Shown: positions 26,670 to 34,798 of the stretch, piece by piece
How the letters are laid out: the number at the start of each line of letters is the position of its first letter
How positions within the stretch are numbered: position 1 is the stretch's first letter
Assembly: GCA_047626155.1 (NCBI GenBank)
Contig: JBLHRR010000013.1
Coordinates: forward strand, 1-64,000
Direction of reading: 5' to 3'
DNA length: 64,000 bases
Source of the DNA: CALGLS01 sp047626155
GTDB lineage: Bacteria > Bacteroidota > Bacteroidia > Chitinophagales > Saprospiraceae
The notes under the pieces: model-generated
Seen by the model: only the letters and a program-made list of their open reading frames with translations
Told to the model about the DNA's origin: nothing
The model's database searches: none
Program-made: the position numbers and the translations under genes

Positions 26670-27155
26670 TTACTTCCCTCCCTGTGGAGACAAAATACTA
26701 GGCTCGCTTGTAGGCAATGCAGCAGGTTCAGCTGTTCTTTTCAAAACAGTTCCTCTGATTGTCAATACACGACTCTGGCCACTTGGCTCATTCGTAGAAA
26801 CAGTTACTTTCTTTACGAAAGGCTTTCCACTATCACGTTTAGTGTCGTAGCGTACTTTGATTTCAGCTGATTCTCCTGGGAAAATTGGCTCTTTTGGATA
26901 CTCAGGAATGGTACATCCACAACTTCCTTTTGCATGAGTGATCTGAAGTGGTTCGTTACCTGTATTTTTAAAGGCAAAAGATCGATAAGGATCAGAATTG
27001 TATTCAATGGTACCGTAATCAACCTCTGTTGTTTCGAATTCCATTACTGGTCCGTCAGTTGATGGAGTTGGAGCAGCTGCTTCTGTAGCTGTTTGGGCAC
27101 TAAGGGTTCCAAGAGTTAAAGTGAAAGCCATTAGTAAAGACAATAAGTTTTTCAT
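26670..27155 (-). CDS. DUF1573-domain exported protein
   Basis: 161 residues. The signal peptide is KNLLSLLMAFTLTLGTLSAQ. The core matches DUF1573: FETTEVDYGTIEYNSDPYRS, FKNTGNEPLQITHAKGSCGC, then PGESAEIKVRYDT and KVTVSTNEPSG. The SCGCT cysteine motif is typical of the family. DUF1573 is an Ig-like periplasmic or surface domain, very common in Bacteroidota and without a defined function. A minus-strand TACTTTTG box lies at 27276-27283, and it has its own terminator. Confidence 0.9.
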   Translation of the reverse strand: MKNLLSLLMAFTLTLGTLSAQTATEAAAPTPSTDGPVMEFETTEVDYGTIEYNSDPYRSFAFKNTGNEPLQITHAKGSCGCTIPEYPKEPIFPGESAEIKVRYDTKRDSGKPFVKKVTVSTNEPSGQSRVLTIRGTVLKRTAEPAALPTSEPSILSPQGGK

Positions 27156-27275
27156 TTAAAATATAATTTAAAGTTCATGAATTAGTGAAGTATTTCAAGG
27201 GACTTATACCCACGAATGAAATTGTAGTAAAACAAATTGGCATCTATATAAAAGCCTTTTGTATCATCTTACAAA

Positions 27276-27283
27276 CAAAAGTA
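27276..27283 (-). promoter_or_regulatory. -7 box of the DUF1573 gene
   Basis: Plus-strand CAAAAGTA reads TACTTTTG on the minus strand, a perfect TAnnTTTG, 121 bp before the ATG. The -33 element is not clear at ideal spacing. Confidence 0.5.
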
Positions 27284-27356
27284 GGGATAATAATGCCAAA
27301 TTTAAAGGATTCTAAGGGTAATTTCAGTTAATGATTCGTTAACAGTTATGCAGAAA

Positions 27357-27381
27357 TTGGCCGAAATTTTTTATATTTTTG
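27357..27381 (+). promoter_or_regulatory. Promoter of the structured leader and the E1 gene
   Basis: A perfect TATTTTTG (-7) at 27374-27381. A TTG at 27357-27359 is upstream, but its 14-bp spacing is shorter than ideal. Transcription would start near 27388, about 340 nt before the E1 start codon. Confidence 0.6.
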
Positions 27382-27387
27382 CAATTA

Positions 27388-27724
27388 AATTAGAGTTTAT
27401 GTCTAGAGATTTAGTGTCGGAACCAAAAAGAGATTTTTGGGCTAACCGATAAACGCACGGAACCTAATAGCTTTAGTTATTAAGGGGAGTAGCTGAGCAC
27501 AGTTGGCCTAAAAAGGTCATTGGGGCTCCATCTAAATCTCTAGTCATCAGCGCTAAACCATCAAAGTCGGAACAATACTGCCTAGGAGGTAGTTATAATA
27601 TAGTACCATTTAAAGTTGTTTGATCAGTATTGGCTGATTATCACTTTTACGGTTGTTTTCCAATTGGAGTTGGTCATCCTTACCAAGTGACTAGAAATAA
27701 CAGTCGTAAAACAAAACCTTTTTT
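27388..27724 (+). promoter_or_regulatory. Long structured 5' leader of the E1 dehydrogenase gene (candidate riboregulator)
   Basis: A 12-bp perfect closing helix, CTAGAGATTTAG (27403-27414) with CTAAATCTCTAG (27532-27543), encloses at least three hairpins: CCAAAAA-GAGA-TTTTTGG (27423-27440) capped below by TCGG/CCGA; CCTAATA...TATTAAGG; and a GGAG...CTCC arm with GGCCT/AGGTC. Just 3' of it, CTAGTCA (27540-27546) can pair with TGACTAG (27688-27694), overlapping the closing helix by four bases, so the two are mutually exclusive. A 17-codon ORF (MSRDLVSEPKRDFWANR, 27398-27451) lies at the very start. No known riboswitch consensus was matched. Confidence 0.6.
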
Positions 27725-30118
27725 ATGTCTAAAGACTTTCTTTTAGAAAAAAACACAAATAAAAAAATCGAAAATTCACTGGAACACCAAAAAGATATTT
27801 TATCAGATTACCACCTTTGCTGCCTCAGTCGTGAAGTCAGTATTATGGCAAGGCGAGAAGTTCTCACAGGAAAAGCCAAATTTGGAATTATCGGAGACGG
27901 TAAAGAATTGCCTCAATTGGCGATGTCCAAGGTTTTTCAAAAAGGGGACTGGCGCTCGGGCTATTACCGGGACCAAACGGTTATGATGGCTTTGGATGTC
28001 ACAACAATTGAACAATTTTTTGCTCAACTCTACGCGGACACTTACAATGATCCATTTTCTGGCGGCCGTCAAATGAACAGTCACTACGCTACACCCACCG
28101 TAGATGAAAATGGAGAATGGACCAACCACCTCAATCAATACAATACTTCCTCAGATATTTCCAGTACTGGAGGCCAAATGGCACGTGGACTTGGACTGGC
28201 ATTCGCTTCCAAAAAATATCGGGAATTGTCAAAGCAACTTGGGGGAAATACTTTTTCTGAAAAAGGAAATGAAGTTTGTTTTGTAACTATAGGAGATGCT
28301 AGTACCTCGGAAGGTGTATTTTGGGAAACCATAAACGCTGCTGGAGTACTTCAGGTGCCAATGGTTGTTTCTGTATGGGACGATGGATATGGTATTTCTG
28401 TTCCAAAAGAAATTCAAACGACTAAAGGCTCTATTTCTAAAGTACTGGAGGGCTTTCGGGCAGAAGAGGAAGGAAATGGAATAGATATATATAATGTCAA
28501 AGGTTGGGATTACCCAGCTTTATTGGCGACTTACAAAAAGGCGATTGACCGAAGTAGAAAAACACATATTCCTGCGTTAATTCATGTAGAAGAGCTGACT
28601 CAGCAAACCGGTCACTCCACTTCAGGTTCTCACGAAAGATATAAGTCTAAAGACAGATTGACTTGGGAAAAAGAGTATGATTGTAATCTGCAATTCCGAA
28701 ATTGGATCGTAGCGGAAGGAGTCGCTGATGAAGAAACATTAAAAGAAATCGAAGAGCAGGCAAAAATAGAGGCGAAAGAAGGAAAGAATAATGCTTGGGC
28801 TGCTTACCTCAAACCCGTCAACGAAGCAGTAGAGGGTTTGTCAAATGTTTATTCTCAGGTAGGGGATTTAAACCCTTCTTATCAAGCTCTCTTTACAGAA
28901 TCAAGTGAGAAGCTGGCTAAAATACTAAACCCAACTATTGGAGAAATAGTAGAGTATACACGTCGATTGAAATTTGAATTAGAAGATGCAGACGTAGACT
29001 TAGGTCCAATCGACAATTGGCTGAAAGCGACTTATGAAAAAGCAGAGGTCGACTACCATAGCAATCTATATAATGAAACAGTAACCAGCGCCATGAAGGT
29101 ACCGGAAGTACCTGCTGTTTTCTCTGAAACTTCTGTGTCTAAAAATGGCTACGAAATCCTTAACGCCTTCTTCGATAAGATTTTTGAAAAATATAACAAC
29201 GTATTTGCATTTGGAGAAGACGTCGGTCACATCGGTGATGTCAATCAGGGCTTTGCAGGGATTCAGGAAAAATACGGAATTGAAAGAGTTTTTGATACTG
29301 GAATTCGTGAATGGAGTATTATGGGGCAAGCGATCGGAATGGCCTTGAGAGGTTTACGCCCAATTGCAGAGATCCAATATTTGGATTATCTGATCTATGG
29401 TTTACAACCGCTGACAGATGACTTAGCTACGTTACATTATCGAACAGATGGTATCCAATTGGCTCCAGCTATTATCCGAACCCGAGGTCACCGTCTGGAA
29501 GGGATCTGGCACTCTGGTTCTCCAATGGGAATGATTATAAACTCCCTGAGAGGAATGCACATTTGTGTTCCCCGAAATATGACACAGGCTGCGGGTATGT
29601 ATAGCACTTTGCTACAAGCAAATGACCCTGCTATCGTTATTGAATGTTTGAACGGCTATCGCCTCAAAGAGAAGATGCCGGACAACCTTTCTGAATTTAC
29701 AGTACCACTCGGGGAGCCTGAAGTTTTACAGAAAGGAACAGACGTAACGTTGGTCACTTATGGCTCCTGCATTCGTATTGCGCAAGCCGGGATTAAATTG
29801 TTAGAAAAGAAAGGAATCTCTGTAGAATTGATCGACGTGCAAACATTGTTGCCTTTTGATGTCAACCATAGAATTGTTGCATCACTGAAAAAGACGACCC
29901 GCATTGTTTTTATGGACGAAGATGTTCCCGGAGGTGCTACGGCTTACATGATGCAAGAGGTCATGGAAAAGCAAAAAGGTTTCTTCTATTTGGATGCTTC
30001 GCCAACGACCATTTCGGCTAAAGCGCATCGACCACCCTATGGTTCAGACGGAGATTACTTTACCAAACCAAATGCGGAGGATGTTTGTGAAGTGATTAGT
30101 AAATTGGTGAAAGAGTAA
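27725..30118 (+). CDS. Fused 2-oxoacid (branched-chain type) dehydrogenase E1, alpha plus beta
   Basis: 797 residues. The alpha-type half carries HYATPTVDENGEWTNHLNQY and the thiamin-diphosphate region GDASTSEGVFWETINAAGV ... VWDDGYGIS, where the usual GDG and NN are GDAS and DDG. The beta-type half (from ~470) has FGEDVGHIGDVNQGFAGIQ, FDTGIREWSIMGQAIGMAL and the C-terminal transketolase domain (VTLVTYGSCIRIAQAGI). This alpha-beta fusion is common in Bacteroidota and is usually annotated 2-oxoisovalerate dehydrogenase: ThDP-dependent decarboxylation of branched-chain 2-oxoacids feeding E2 lipoyl transfer. E2 and E3 are not in the window. Start at the ATG at 27725, preceded by the long leader. 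Pyruvate-type specificity cannot be excluded. Confidence 0.9.
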   Translation: MSKDFLLEKNTNKKIENSLEHQKDILSDYHLCCLSREVSIMARREVLTGKAKFGIIGDGKELPQLAMSKVFQKGDWRSGYYRDQTVMMALDVTTIEQFFAQLYADTYNDPFSGGRQMNSHYATPTVDENGEWTNHLNQYNTSSDISSTGGQMARGLGLAFASKKYRELSKQLGGNTFSEKGNEVCFVTIGDASTSEGVFWETINAAGVLQVPMVVSVWDDGYGISVPKEIQTTKGSISKVLEGFRAEEEGNGIDIYNVKGWDYPALLATYKKAIDRSRKTHIPALIHVEELTQQTGHSTSGSHERYKSKDRLTWEKEYDCNLQFRNWIVAEGVADEETLKEIEEQAKIEAKEGKNNAWAAYLKPVNEAVEGLSNVYSQVGDLNPSYQALFTESSEKLAKILNPTIGEIVEYTRRLKFELEDADVDLGPIDNWLKATYEKAEVDYHSNLYNETVTSAMKVPEVPAVFSETSVSKNGYEILNAFFDKIFEKYNNVFAFGEDVGHIGDVNQGFAGIQEKYGIERVFDTGIREWSIMGQAIGMALRGLRPIAEIQYLDYLIYGLQPLTDDLATLHYRTDGIQLAPAIIRTRGHRLEGIWHSGSPMGMIINSLRGMHICVPRNMTQAAGMYSTLLQANDPAIVIECLNGYRLKEKMPDNLSEFTVPLGEPEVLQKGTDVTLVTYGSCIRIAQAGIKLLEKKGISVELIDVQTLLPFDVNHRIVASLKKTTRIVFMDEDVPGGATAYMMQEVMEKQKGFFYLDASPTTISAKAHRPPYGSDGDYFTKPNAEDVCEVISKLVKE

Positions 30119-30139
30119 GCGAAAAAAGACTCAAATATA

Positions 30140-30193
30140 AAAGGCCACGGAAAATCAGAAAGTATAAAAGCTTTGTGCTTCTTCGTGGCCTTT
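30140..30193 (+). terminator. Hairpin terminator after the E1 gene
   Basis: AAAGGCCACG (30140-30149) pairs perfectly with CGTGGCCTTT (30184-30193) around a 34-nt loop that contains AAAGC...GCTTT. It sits 21 bp past the stop. The long loop and short T-run make it weaker than others here. Confidence 0.5.
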
Positions 30194-30196
30194 GTA

Positions 30197-30317
30197 TACA
30201 ACGAAAAATTAAATCCCGATTTGGAAACGATTATGTAAATCAAAATGACTAAAGGGAGAGTGATTTATATAATCGTTTCCACTAAAGAAATCGGGAAATT
30301 ATTTTTGTGTAATACTT
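30197..30317 (+). repeat. R1 structured palindromic element, copy B
   Basis: Left flank ACAACGAAAAATTAAA. The outer stem TCCCGATTT (30214-30222) pairs with 30288-30296. The inner stem GGAAACGATTATGTAAATC (30223-30241) pairs with 30262-30280, with one G-T pair. Loop AAAATGACTAAA then GGGAGAGTG (30254-30262). Right flank AATTATTTTTGTGTAATACTT, which contains a TAnnTTTG match (TATTTTTG). Confidence 0.9.
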
Positions 30318-30431
30318 TGTAGTTTTAAAGATGTCTTTTTACCGTTAGAAGGTTCTGCGTGATTATTCGTATATCATGTGCCCTCATTTTTTCACTTTTT
30401 TTCACATTCTCATTCGTTCCTCTCTTCTCTC

Positions 30432-31661
30432 TCAAAGGCTCACACTCAACTCTGCCGTAGCTTTCAATAAACAGTCAATGCCCTTTTTTCCAACAATAAA
30501 ATTACTTAAGCTAATCTTCTGAATATCAATCGCCGCTTTAATACCATCCTTCGGCGAAAAACCCCTCAATCGTTTCACCTCTTTCAGAGTAATAATATCA
30601 TCCAATTTATATTGCAAACGCTCTTCCATTTCCTTCTTAATACGGTCGGAAAATAAATTCACAATACTTTTTTTCCAAAAGGAAGTAGCCTTCATTTCAA
30701 AGGCCTGTATTTGCATTGTTATTTGATTCTCTTGCTTATTGTAAATGGGAAGACAATCCATTTCAATGTTGCCTTCTATAAAACCAGACAAGCCAATATT
30801 GAAATGCAGCGCCGTATTAGTTTTGTTTAATTGTAAACTAGAAAAGATCACGGTTTTCTCCTTGTAAGAAAATGATTGACCTTTAAGCTGGCTTGCCAGT
30901 ATTTGCTCAATGTCCGAATAGTGCAGGGACACATTTACATTGATATCACTTTGCTCATTTTCTTCTTTAATATCAAAAGATGGGGTAGGGAGGGCTTCCT
31001 TTTTTTGCTCTTGTGGGATACTACTCAGATCAATATTGAGTAAGCAATCAAGCTGGGTAGAAAGTTCGGCGTCTTTTGTTACGGTCGGGGACAACTGAAT
31101 ACGCTCAGGTAAAAGCTGTAAAAACAAAGAAAGTCCCGGTCTAAGCTGATGCGATTTTTGAAAGAAAGCTTCTGCCATCATTGCTACTCCTGCCTTATTC
31201 CAAAAATTGGCAATAGCCTTATCTACTTCTCCTTCGATCTTTTTTTTGTTTTTCCCAAGAAATTGATCGGCCATTTTCTCGACGGAGAAATTCAAAATAC
31301 TGAACTGCACATCCGGTTTGTCCAACCAAGTATATCGCTCTACCTTTGTATCCGTTATTAATTGCCAATAAGGTTGAAAGTCAATCTTTGTTCTGAAAGA
31401 TAATTCAATCGCCCCCTGTGCCTCTACCAAGCCAAGAAGTCTTTTTCCTATGAATTGAATACCCAAAGGAATCGAAAGCAGGATGTCCTGACCAATAATG
31501 TCGACTTTCAAATCTCCCTTTTTACTAAGGAATACCTCACCCATATCGATTTGTTGAGGAGGCAAAACAGAGACGGCTTGATCCACTTGCTGATTGATCA
31601 ATTTTACGAATTTGTCTTTGTCTATATTAATACCAGCCTTAAGCGCCGCAGATTCTTTCAT
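30432..31661 (-). CDS. DUF4403-family protein
   Basis: 409 residues. Alternating amphipathic strands and NINVNVSLHYSDIEQILASQ, FSYKEKTVIFSSLQL, RLQYKLDDIITLKEVKRLRG resemble DUF4403, a tubular lipid-binding-like (BPI/TULIP-like) protein of unknown role. No signal peptide is visible from the ATG at 31661, which is odd for the family; an exported N-terminus may be missing or the protein may be cytoplasmic. It converges on the E1 gene and diverges from the GT2 gene. The family call is moderately sure, the function unknown. Confidence 0.65.
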   Translation of the reverse strand: MKESAALKAGINIDKDKFVKLINQQVDQAVSVLPPQQIDMGEVFLSKKGDLKVDIIGQDILLSIPLGIQFIGKRLLGLVEAQGAIELSFRTKIDFQPYWQLITDTKVERYTWLDKPDVQFSILNFSVEKMADQFLGKNKKKIEGEVDKAIANFWNKAGVAMMAEAFFQKSHQLRPGLSLFLQLLPERIQLSPTVTKDAELSTQLDCLLNIDLSSIPQEQKKEALPTPSFDIKEENEQSDINVNVSLHYSDIEQILASQLKGQSFSYKEKTVIFSSLQLNKTNTALHFNIGLSGFIEGNIEMDCLPIYNKQENQITMQIQAFEMKATSFWKKSIVNLFSDRIKKEMEERLQYKLDDIITLKEVKRLRGFSPKDGIKAAIDIQKISLSNFIVGKKGIDCLLKATAELSVSL

Positions 31662-31781
31662 TTTTTTGTATAGGTTTGAAACAAATATCTCTTAATAAAG
31701 TAGCATAAACAACTAGTACTTAAATCTTGTTTATTAGAAGCATAAAATTATCTTTGCTCCTTATTCAGCAAACAAAAACAC

Positions 31782-32516
31782 GTGTCCAAGAATTTAGTCA
31801 TAATTCCTACTTACAACGAGAAAGAGAATATCACCAAAATGATAAAGGTGGTTTCTGAACTCGATATGGACTTCCACATACTAATTGTGGATGATGGTTC
31901 TCCTGATGGAACTGGCCAAATCGTTAAAGATCTTCAGGCTACTTACCCTGGGATATTGCATATAGAGGAGCGGAAGGGTAAGCTGGGTTTGGGTACCGCC
32001 TACATCCACGGATTTAAATGGGGGCTGAAAAGAGGCTACGACTACCTGATTGAAATGGATGCTGATTTTTCTCATAACCCAAAAGATTTGCTTCGTTTAC
32101 AGCGGGCTTGTGCAGAAGAAGGTGCAGATGTGGCTGTTGGGTCCCGATATACAAAAGGGGGGAAAGTAGAAAACTGGCCTTTTGATAGAATCTTTTTATC
32201 CTACGGTGCGTCTATATATGTACGTGCCATTACTTGGATGCCTGTGAAAGATCCAACGGCAGGTTTTGTTTGTTATAAACGGAAAGTGCTGGAAACTTTG
32301 GATCTGGATAAGATCAGGTTCGTTGGTTATGCTTTTCAAATTGAAATGAAATTTGCTTCTCGTTCTTTAGGATTTAAGATAAAAGAAGTGCCCATTACCT
32401 TTATTGACAGGGTAGAAGGTGTTTCTAAAATGAATACAAGTATAGTGAATGAGGCTATTTTTGGCGTTTTGCAAATGAAGTGGGAAAGTTTCTCTACTTC
32501 TTATGCAAAGGATTAA
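31782..32516 (+). CDS. Polyprenol-phosphate mannose/glucose synthase-like GT2
   Basis: 244 residues from a GTG start at 31782; this begins SKNLVIIPTYNEKENI, exactly where the family starts. The DPM1-like core has ILIVDDGSPDGTGQIV, EERKGKLGLGTAYIHGFKWG, the DxD motif EMDADFSH, and SRYTKGGKVENWP. DPM1-type enzymes transfer mannose or glucose from a nucleotide sugar to undecaprenyl or dolichyl phosphate at the membrane; the bacterial forms supply GT-C transferases such as the YfhO-like protein at 19-21 kb (a functional link by inference only). No C-terminal GtrA membrane domain is present. Confidence 0.9.
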   Translation: MSKNLVIIPTYNEKENITKMIKVVSELDMDFHILIVDDGSPDGTGQIVKDLQATYPGILHIEERKGKLGLGTAYIHGFKWGLKRGYDYLIEMDADFSHNPKDLLRLQRACAEEGADVAVGSRYTKGGKVENWPFDRIFLSYGASIYVRAITWMPVKDPTAGFVCYKRKVLETLDLDKIRFVGYAFQIEMKFASRSLGFKIKEVPITFIDRVEGVSKMNTSIVNEAIFGVLQMKWESFSTSYAKD

Positions 32517-32716
32517 TGTGGAAGAGTTAAGTGGCTTTGTGTTAAAATTGTTAATTCTAACACTGGCTATGCCAAAAAAATCTAAATTTGCCCATCAGGT
32601 GGGAAAATACCTCCTAATTCGATAAAAAAAGAGTAGCGAAAGTGCTCTAAAACTGCAATTAAATACTAAGAATTTCCATGTATTGACAAATGTGGAAAAC
32701 TTTTTTTGCCTCTGGG

Positions 32717-32758
32717 GTGGGGAAATGTGGAGTTTTGTGGGAAAATTATGTAGTTTTG
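32717..32758 (+). promoter_or_regulatory. MraZ-type operator and promoter of the dcw cluster
   Basis: GTGG boxes at 32717, 32727 and 32737 form three direct repeats with exact 10-bp spacing (TGTGGGAAAA-like), and another GTGGAAAA lies at 32692. MraZ proteins bind such TGGG-type tandem repeats ahead of their own gene. TAGTTTTG at 32751-32758 is a perfect -7 box immediately after the array, so bound MraZ would cover the promoter. Confidence 0.7.
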
Positions 32759-32786
32759 ATCATTATTACGAAAGCAAACATACATA

Positions 32787-33272
32787 ATGTTCGAGAATAT
32801 AGGCGAATTTGAATGTAAATTAGATGCGAAGGGCCGTTTCCGGATCCCTACAAATCTGCTTTCGAAGTATGACAAGGGGATGGAGTTCGTAGTCAACAGA
32901 GGTTTTGAGAAGTGTTTGAATCTATATCCAAGACCTGTTTGGGGTAAAATGGTTGCTAAAGTGAACAGCCTTAACCCTTACAAAAAGAAGAACCGTCAGT
33001 TTATCCGCTTTATTCACAGAGGGGCTTCAGAAGCAAAACCGGATTCATCTGATCGAATTTTGTTGACTAAGACGCAGATGGAACATGGAGGAATTGAAAA
33101 AGAGATTATCCTTTTTGCGGTGAATAACTACATCGAAATATGGGACAAGGAGTTGTACCGAGCTGAAATGGCAGTCGATCCTGACGCAATAGACGGCATC
33201 TCCGATATCGCAGATGAAATAGCAGACAACCTGGATTACCCCGAAAATAACTTCGGTAACCCAGAAACATAA
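32787..33272 (+). CDS. mraZ: Transcriptional regulator MraZ
   Basis: 161 residues, slightly longer than the usual ~145-150 because of an acidic tail (DGISDIADEIADNLDYPEN). Two AbrB-like SpoVT folds are visible: FECKLDAKGRFRIPTNLL and the second half SSDRILLTKTQMEHGGIEKE. MraZ is a ring-forming DNA-binding autoregulator of the division and cell-wall cluster. It sits first in the cluster, directly behind its presumed operator array, and 20 bp before rsmH. Confidence 0.95.
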   Translation: MFENIGEFECKLDAKGRFRIPTNLLSKYDKGMEFVVNRGFEKCLNLYPRPVWGKMVAKVNSLNPYKKKNRQFIRFIHRGASEAKPDSSDRILLTKTQMEHGGIEKEIILFAVNNYIEIWDKELYRAEMAVDPDAIDGISDIADEIADNLDYPENNFGNPET

Positions 33273-33292
33273 AGAACAATAAAAACAAAAAA

Positions 33293-34189
33293 ATGGAATA
33301 CCATGATCCCGTGCTACTCAAAGAGAGTCTAGAGGGATTAATCACCCGAGGCGATGGCATATATATAGATGCAACCTTTGGAGGTGGCGGACATTCCAAA
33401 AAGATAATTGAAAAACTAAGTGCCGAAGGGCATTTATACGGCTTTGATCAAGACGCAGATGTATTGCCGAATATTACTGAGGATGAGCGTTTCACCTTTT
33501 TGCATTATAACTTTAGATACCTACAACGAATACTGAGGCTGCACGGAATCGAGAAGGTCGATGGTATACTGGCAGACTTGGGTGTTTCTTCTCACCAATT
33601 TGATGATGCAAGTCGAGGATTTTCTTACCGTTTTGAGGCAGAATTGGATATGCGGATGGATCAACAACAGGCTATTACCGCTGCCGAAATTTTAAATACT
33701 TACGAAGTCGACACACTACAAAATATTTTTAGCCAATACGGAGAAGTTCGTAATGCAAAAACATTAGCACAAGCTATTGTCAGGGAGCGAGGGAATAGGC
33801 CCATTACCACTACCGGTGATTTTATGATGGTCATCGACGGAGTAATTCGAGGAAACAGAATCAGATATCTCTCTCAGGTTTTTCAAGCATTGCGAATCGA
33901 AGTGAACGATGAGATGGGCGCACTTAAAGATTTCTTAGCAGGGAGTCTTGAAGTACTAAAACCTGGAGGACGATTGGTAATCATTAGCTATCATTCTTTA
34001 GAAGATCGAATGGCCAAGCAGTTTCTGAAATCAGGAAACTTTGAAGGAACGGTGGAAAAGGATTTCTTTGGAAATATCAATCGACCATTCAAATTGATAA
34101 GTAAAAAAGCAATTAGTCCAACAGAGGAAGAAATAAAAAGAAACCCTAGAGCGAGGAGCGCGAAGATGAGAATAGGGGAGAAGAAGTAA
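33293..34189 (+). CDS. rsmH: 16S rRNA (cytosine-1402-N4)-methyltransferase
   Basis: 298 residues. MEYHDPVLLKESLEGL is the canonical start; the SAM-binding loop DATFGGGGHSKKII lies at 27-38, and GILADLGVSSHQFD, FRGxNRIR-like (IRGNRIRYLSQVFQALRIEVNDEM) and GGRLVIISYHSLEDRMAK are family signatures. It methylates N4 of C1402 in the decoding centre. Second gene of the dcw cluster, as usual; the next gene begins 157 bp downstream. Confidence 0.97.
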   Translation: MEYHDPVLLKESLEGLITRGDGIYIDATFGGGGHSKKIIEKLSAEGHLYGFDQDADVLPNITEDERFTFLHYNFRYLQRILRLHGIEKVDGILADLGVSSHQFDDASRGFSYRFEAELDMRMDQQQAITAAEILNTYEVDTLQNIFSQYGEVRNAKTLAQAIVRERGNRPITTTGDFMMVIDGVIRGNRIRYLSQVFQALRIEVNDEMGALKDFLAGSLEVLKPGGRLVIISYHSLEDRMAKQFLKSGNFEGTVEKDFFGNINRPFKLISKKAISPTEEEIKRNPRARSAKMRIGEKK

Positions 34190-34345
34190 GTGAAATAAAA
34201 ATCAAAATAAAATTTCCCCTTAATACGCAAAATTAAAACCTGACTTCTAATTCTTTTCATAACTCTAATTCTTTTTAAAAATAGGGTGATTTAAAACTTA
34301 ACAGCCATAGAGTTAGGGGCAGCGCAGACAAAATCCTAAAGAGGT

Positions 34346-34669
34346 ATGGCCAAAAAGAAAAAAAAACTGACAGAGTATCTATCTATAGGACAAATGAGTT
34401 CTGAGTGGGTTTTGAAGAATTTACCCTTCGTTTTGTTTATGGTTTTTTTGGTCATTGCTTACATCGCAAATGCGCATTCTTCAGAAAAAAAAGTAAGAGC
34501 CATTCAGGGACTACAGCGAGAAGTGAAAGAATTGAGGTGGGAATATATGTCGCTAAAATCCAGTCTGATGTTCAGTACCAAACAGTCGGAGATTGTCAAA
34601 GCAGTAGAGCCGATGGGATTAAAGCCAATGAAAGGCAAACCTAATAAGATTATTGTAAAGAGGAATTAA
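34346..34669 (+). CDS. ftsL: FtsL-like bitopic division protein
   Basis: 107 residues: a basic cytoplasmic start (MAKKKKK), one membrane span (~26-43, LPFVLFMVFLVIAYIANAH) and a heptad-like coiled coil (KVRAIQGLQREVKELRWEYM). Sequence similarity among FtsL proteins is low; the call rests on topology, length and position between rsmH and ftsI. It would form the FtsQLB-type periplasmic complex. Confidence 0.82.
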   Translation: MAKKKKKLTEYLSIGQMSSEWVLKNLPFVLFMVFLVIAYIANAHSSEKKVRAIQGLQREVKELRWEYMSLKSSLMFSTKQSEIVKAVEPMGLKPMKGKPNKIIVKRN

Positions 34670-34689
34670 GCTTTTAATAATTGTAGTGA

Positions 34690-34760
34690 TTTAGCAGTTT
34701 GCTTTTAGCTTCACTATAACATGCGAAAGTGGGAAGCTAACTGCCAGAAGCTAAAAGCCA
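34690..34760 (+). repeat. R2 palindromic repeat between ftsL and ftsI
   Basis: GCTTTTAGCTTC (34701-34712) pairs perfectly with GAAGCTAAAAGC (34747-34758). Alternatively GCAGTT...TTAGCTTC-ACT pairs with AGTGGGAAGCTAACTGC (34728-34744). The loop-side core GCGAAAGTGGGAAG recurs at 40245, 38748 and 53627. Confidence 0.65.
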
Positions 34761-34798
34761 CAAATTCATTTAATCACTCATTCACTTATAGACTTCCT

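Larger units (their letters stand above)
30119..30431. other. Convergent intergenic region with terminator and R1 copy B
   Basis: A 313-bp gap between convergent genes, almost fully occupied by the hairpin at 30140-30193 and R1 copy B at 30197-30317. Confidence 0.6.

Noticed and set aside
27480..27543. GGGGAGTAGC in the E1 leader, similar to the yybP-ykoY (manganese) riboswitch motif
   Set aside because: The matching second half of that aptamer could not be placed, the motif is not near the 5' edge of its own closing helix, and the downstream gene has no link to manganese.
27388..27724. tmRNA, RNase P RNA or SRP RNA in the structured leader
   Set aside because: None of their conserved sequence blocks is present.
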